Part shown: one piece after another, positions 63,330-64,000 of the stretch
Layout of the letters: the number at the start of each line of letters is the position of its first letter
Position numbering within the stretch: the first letter of the stretch is position 1
Assembly: GCF_000024265.1 (NCBI RefSeq)
Contig: NC_013204.1
Span: 1-64,000 of the forward strand
DNA length: 64,000 nt
Reading direction: 5' to 3'
From: Eggerthella lenta DSM 2243
Lineage (GTDB): Bacteria > Actinomycetota > Coriobacteriia > Coriobacteriales > Eggerthellaceae
Program-made: the position numbers and the translations under genes
Notes under the pieces: model-generated
Databases searched by the model: none
The model's input: only the letters and a program-made list of their open reading frames with translations
What the model was told of the DNA's origin: nothing

Positions 63330-64000
63330 CTATTCCGCTTGGTAGCTACCGATGACGAAGCGGTTCTTGCCGGCGGCTTTCGCACGGTAGAGAGCTTTGT
63401 CGGCTTGGCGATAGGCGCTCTGGTACGAGGCGATTTTACCGTGCAGCTCTACGCCGCCGATGCTGAGCGTCACTTCGTGTTCGGTGCCGTACTGGTCGGT
63501 GAACGTCACGCCGCGTTTTACGATGCCGGCGCAAGCGATGGCCAAACGCTCATCGTCGATGCGTCCGTTTACGCAGATGGCGAACTCGTCGCCGCCCAGG
63601 CGTCCGATCAGGTCTTGCGGCCTGAACGCGGCCGCCAGCGCCGCGGCCGTCTGTTGCAGCGCTCGATCGCCGGCAAGGTGGCCGTACGTATCGTTCACGC
63701 CCTTGAAGTCGTCGGTGTCCACCACCAGCACGGCTCCGGCGTTGCCGTTTGACAGCAGCTCCCCCGCCGTTTCTTGGAACGTCTGCCAGTTCAGCAATCC
63801 GGTGAGGCCGTCGTGGTGGGCGCGTTCGGACAAGTCCATCTTCTCGCGCATCTCATCGTCGATGTTAGTGATTTTCCCGATTACCGAGATGGGTTTGCCC
63901 GTATCGTCCTCCACGAAATGGGAAGTGATGCGTATCCACTTCCTATCCTTGTCGGGATTCGCTTCCTCGTGGCACAGCACCTCGGTCACGGCGTTCGACG
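63330..64000 (-). CDS. Diguanylate cyclase (GGDEF), partial at window edge
   Basis: Only the C-terminal about 220 residues are in the window; the frame is open to the edge without a stop. A PAS-like end (RITSHFVEDDTGKPISVIG) precedes a full GGDEF domain: active-site GGDEF, the I-site RPQD five residues upstream (allosteric c-di-GMP inhibition), and DKALYRAKAAGKNRFVIG at the end. It makes c-di-GMP from GTP. Convergent with pilO, so it plausibly controls pilus function. Confidence 0.9.
   Translation of the reverse strand, partial: SNAVTEVLCHEEANPDKDRKWIRITSHFVEDDTGKPISVIGKITNIDDEMREKMDLSERAHHDGLTGLLNWQTFQETAGELLSNGNAGAVLVVDTDDFKGVNDTYGHLAGDRALQQTAAALAAAFRPQDLIGRLGGDEFAICVNGRIDDERLAIACAGIVKRGVTFTDQYGTEHEVTLSIGGVELHGKIASYQSAYRQADKALYRAKAAGKNRFVIGSYQAE

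Overview
The window is a high-GC chromosomal segment around the replication origin of an anaerobic actinobacterium. The gene order dnaA-dnaN-recF-DUF721-gyrB-gyrA, a parS-rich origin region, a monoderm-type type IV pilus locus without a secretin, and IS1249-type insertion sequences all fit Coriobacteriia, most likely an Eggerthella/Gordonibacter relative. The assignment rests on gene content and recall; no search was run.

Layout. (1) 0-11.2 kb: a GHKL-ATPase/winged-helix regulator, then dnaA, a probable oriC, dnaN, recF, a DciA-like DUF721 gene, gyrB and gyrA. (2) 11.2-21.7 kb: a MATE exporter, a DUF151 nuclease-like gene, tRNA-Ile(GAT) and tRNA-Ala(TGC), an intact IS1249-family element with an 8-bp direct repeat, a membrane J-domain protein, typA, a parvulin-type foldase lipoprotein, an ABC ATPase and two tRNA-Ser genes. 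(3) 21.7-29.3 kb: an accessory island of proteins without obvious signal peptides: a ricin-lectin/HExxH protein, and an operon for a beta-rich protein, a 1020-aa double-LamG membrane protein with a transglutaminase-like Cys-His-Asp end, and a 151-aa partner. A MarR regulator follows behind a palindrome-rich AT-rich region. (4) 29.3-31.3 kb: one small acidic gene, then mostly repeats. (5) 31.3-38.4 kb: rpsF-ssb-rpsR-rplI, dnaB and the yhaO/yhaN-like nuclease/ATPase pair. (6) 38.7-44.9 kb: XRE and AraC regulators and a catabolic-looking cluster: AEC transporter, amidohydrolase, ArgJ-like protein lacking its catalytic Thr segment, and a paralogous second AEC transporter. (7) 45.4-49.7 kb: purA, purD and a HemN-like radical SAM gene. 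(8) 49.9-64 kb: a type IV pilus locus (a 1371-aa prepilin-adhesin, minor pilins, pilB, pilT, pilC, major pilin, pilD, pilM, pilN, pilO) and the end of a GGDEF gene on the opposite strand.

The most striking non-coding signal is the ParB-binding palindrome TGTTTCACGTGAAACA and close variants: 12 exact copies, 7 with one mismatch and 1 with two mismatches between 1.26 and 50.3 kb. Most lie between genes, two lie inside coding sequence (recF and the giant pilin), and one group forms a decaying 35-bp tandem array. The parA/parB genes themselves are not in the window.

The best candidates for undescribed biology are the ricin/LamG/transglutaminase-like island at 21.8-28.6 kb, the nucleophile-less ArgJ homologue between two AEC transporters, and the giant prepilin-adhesin.
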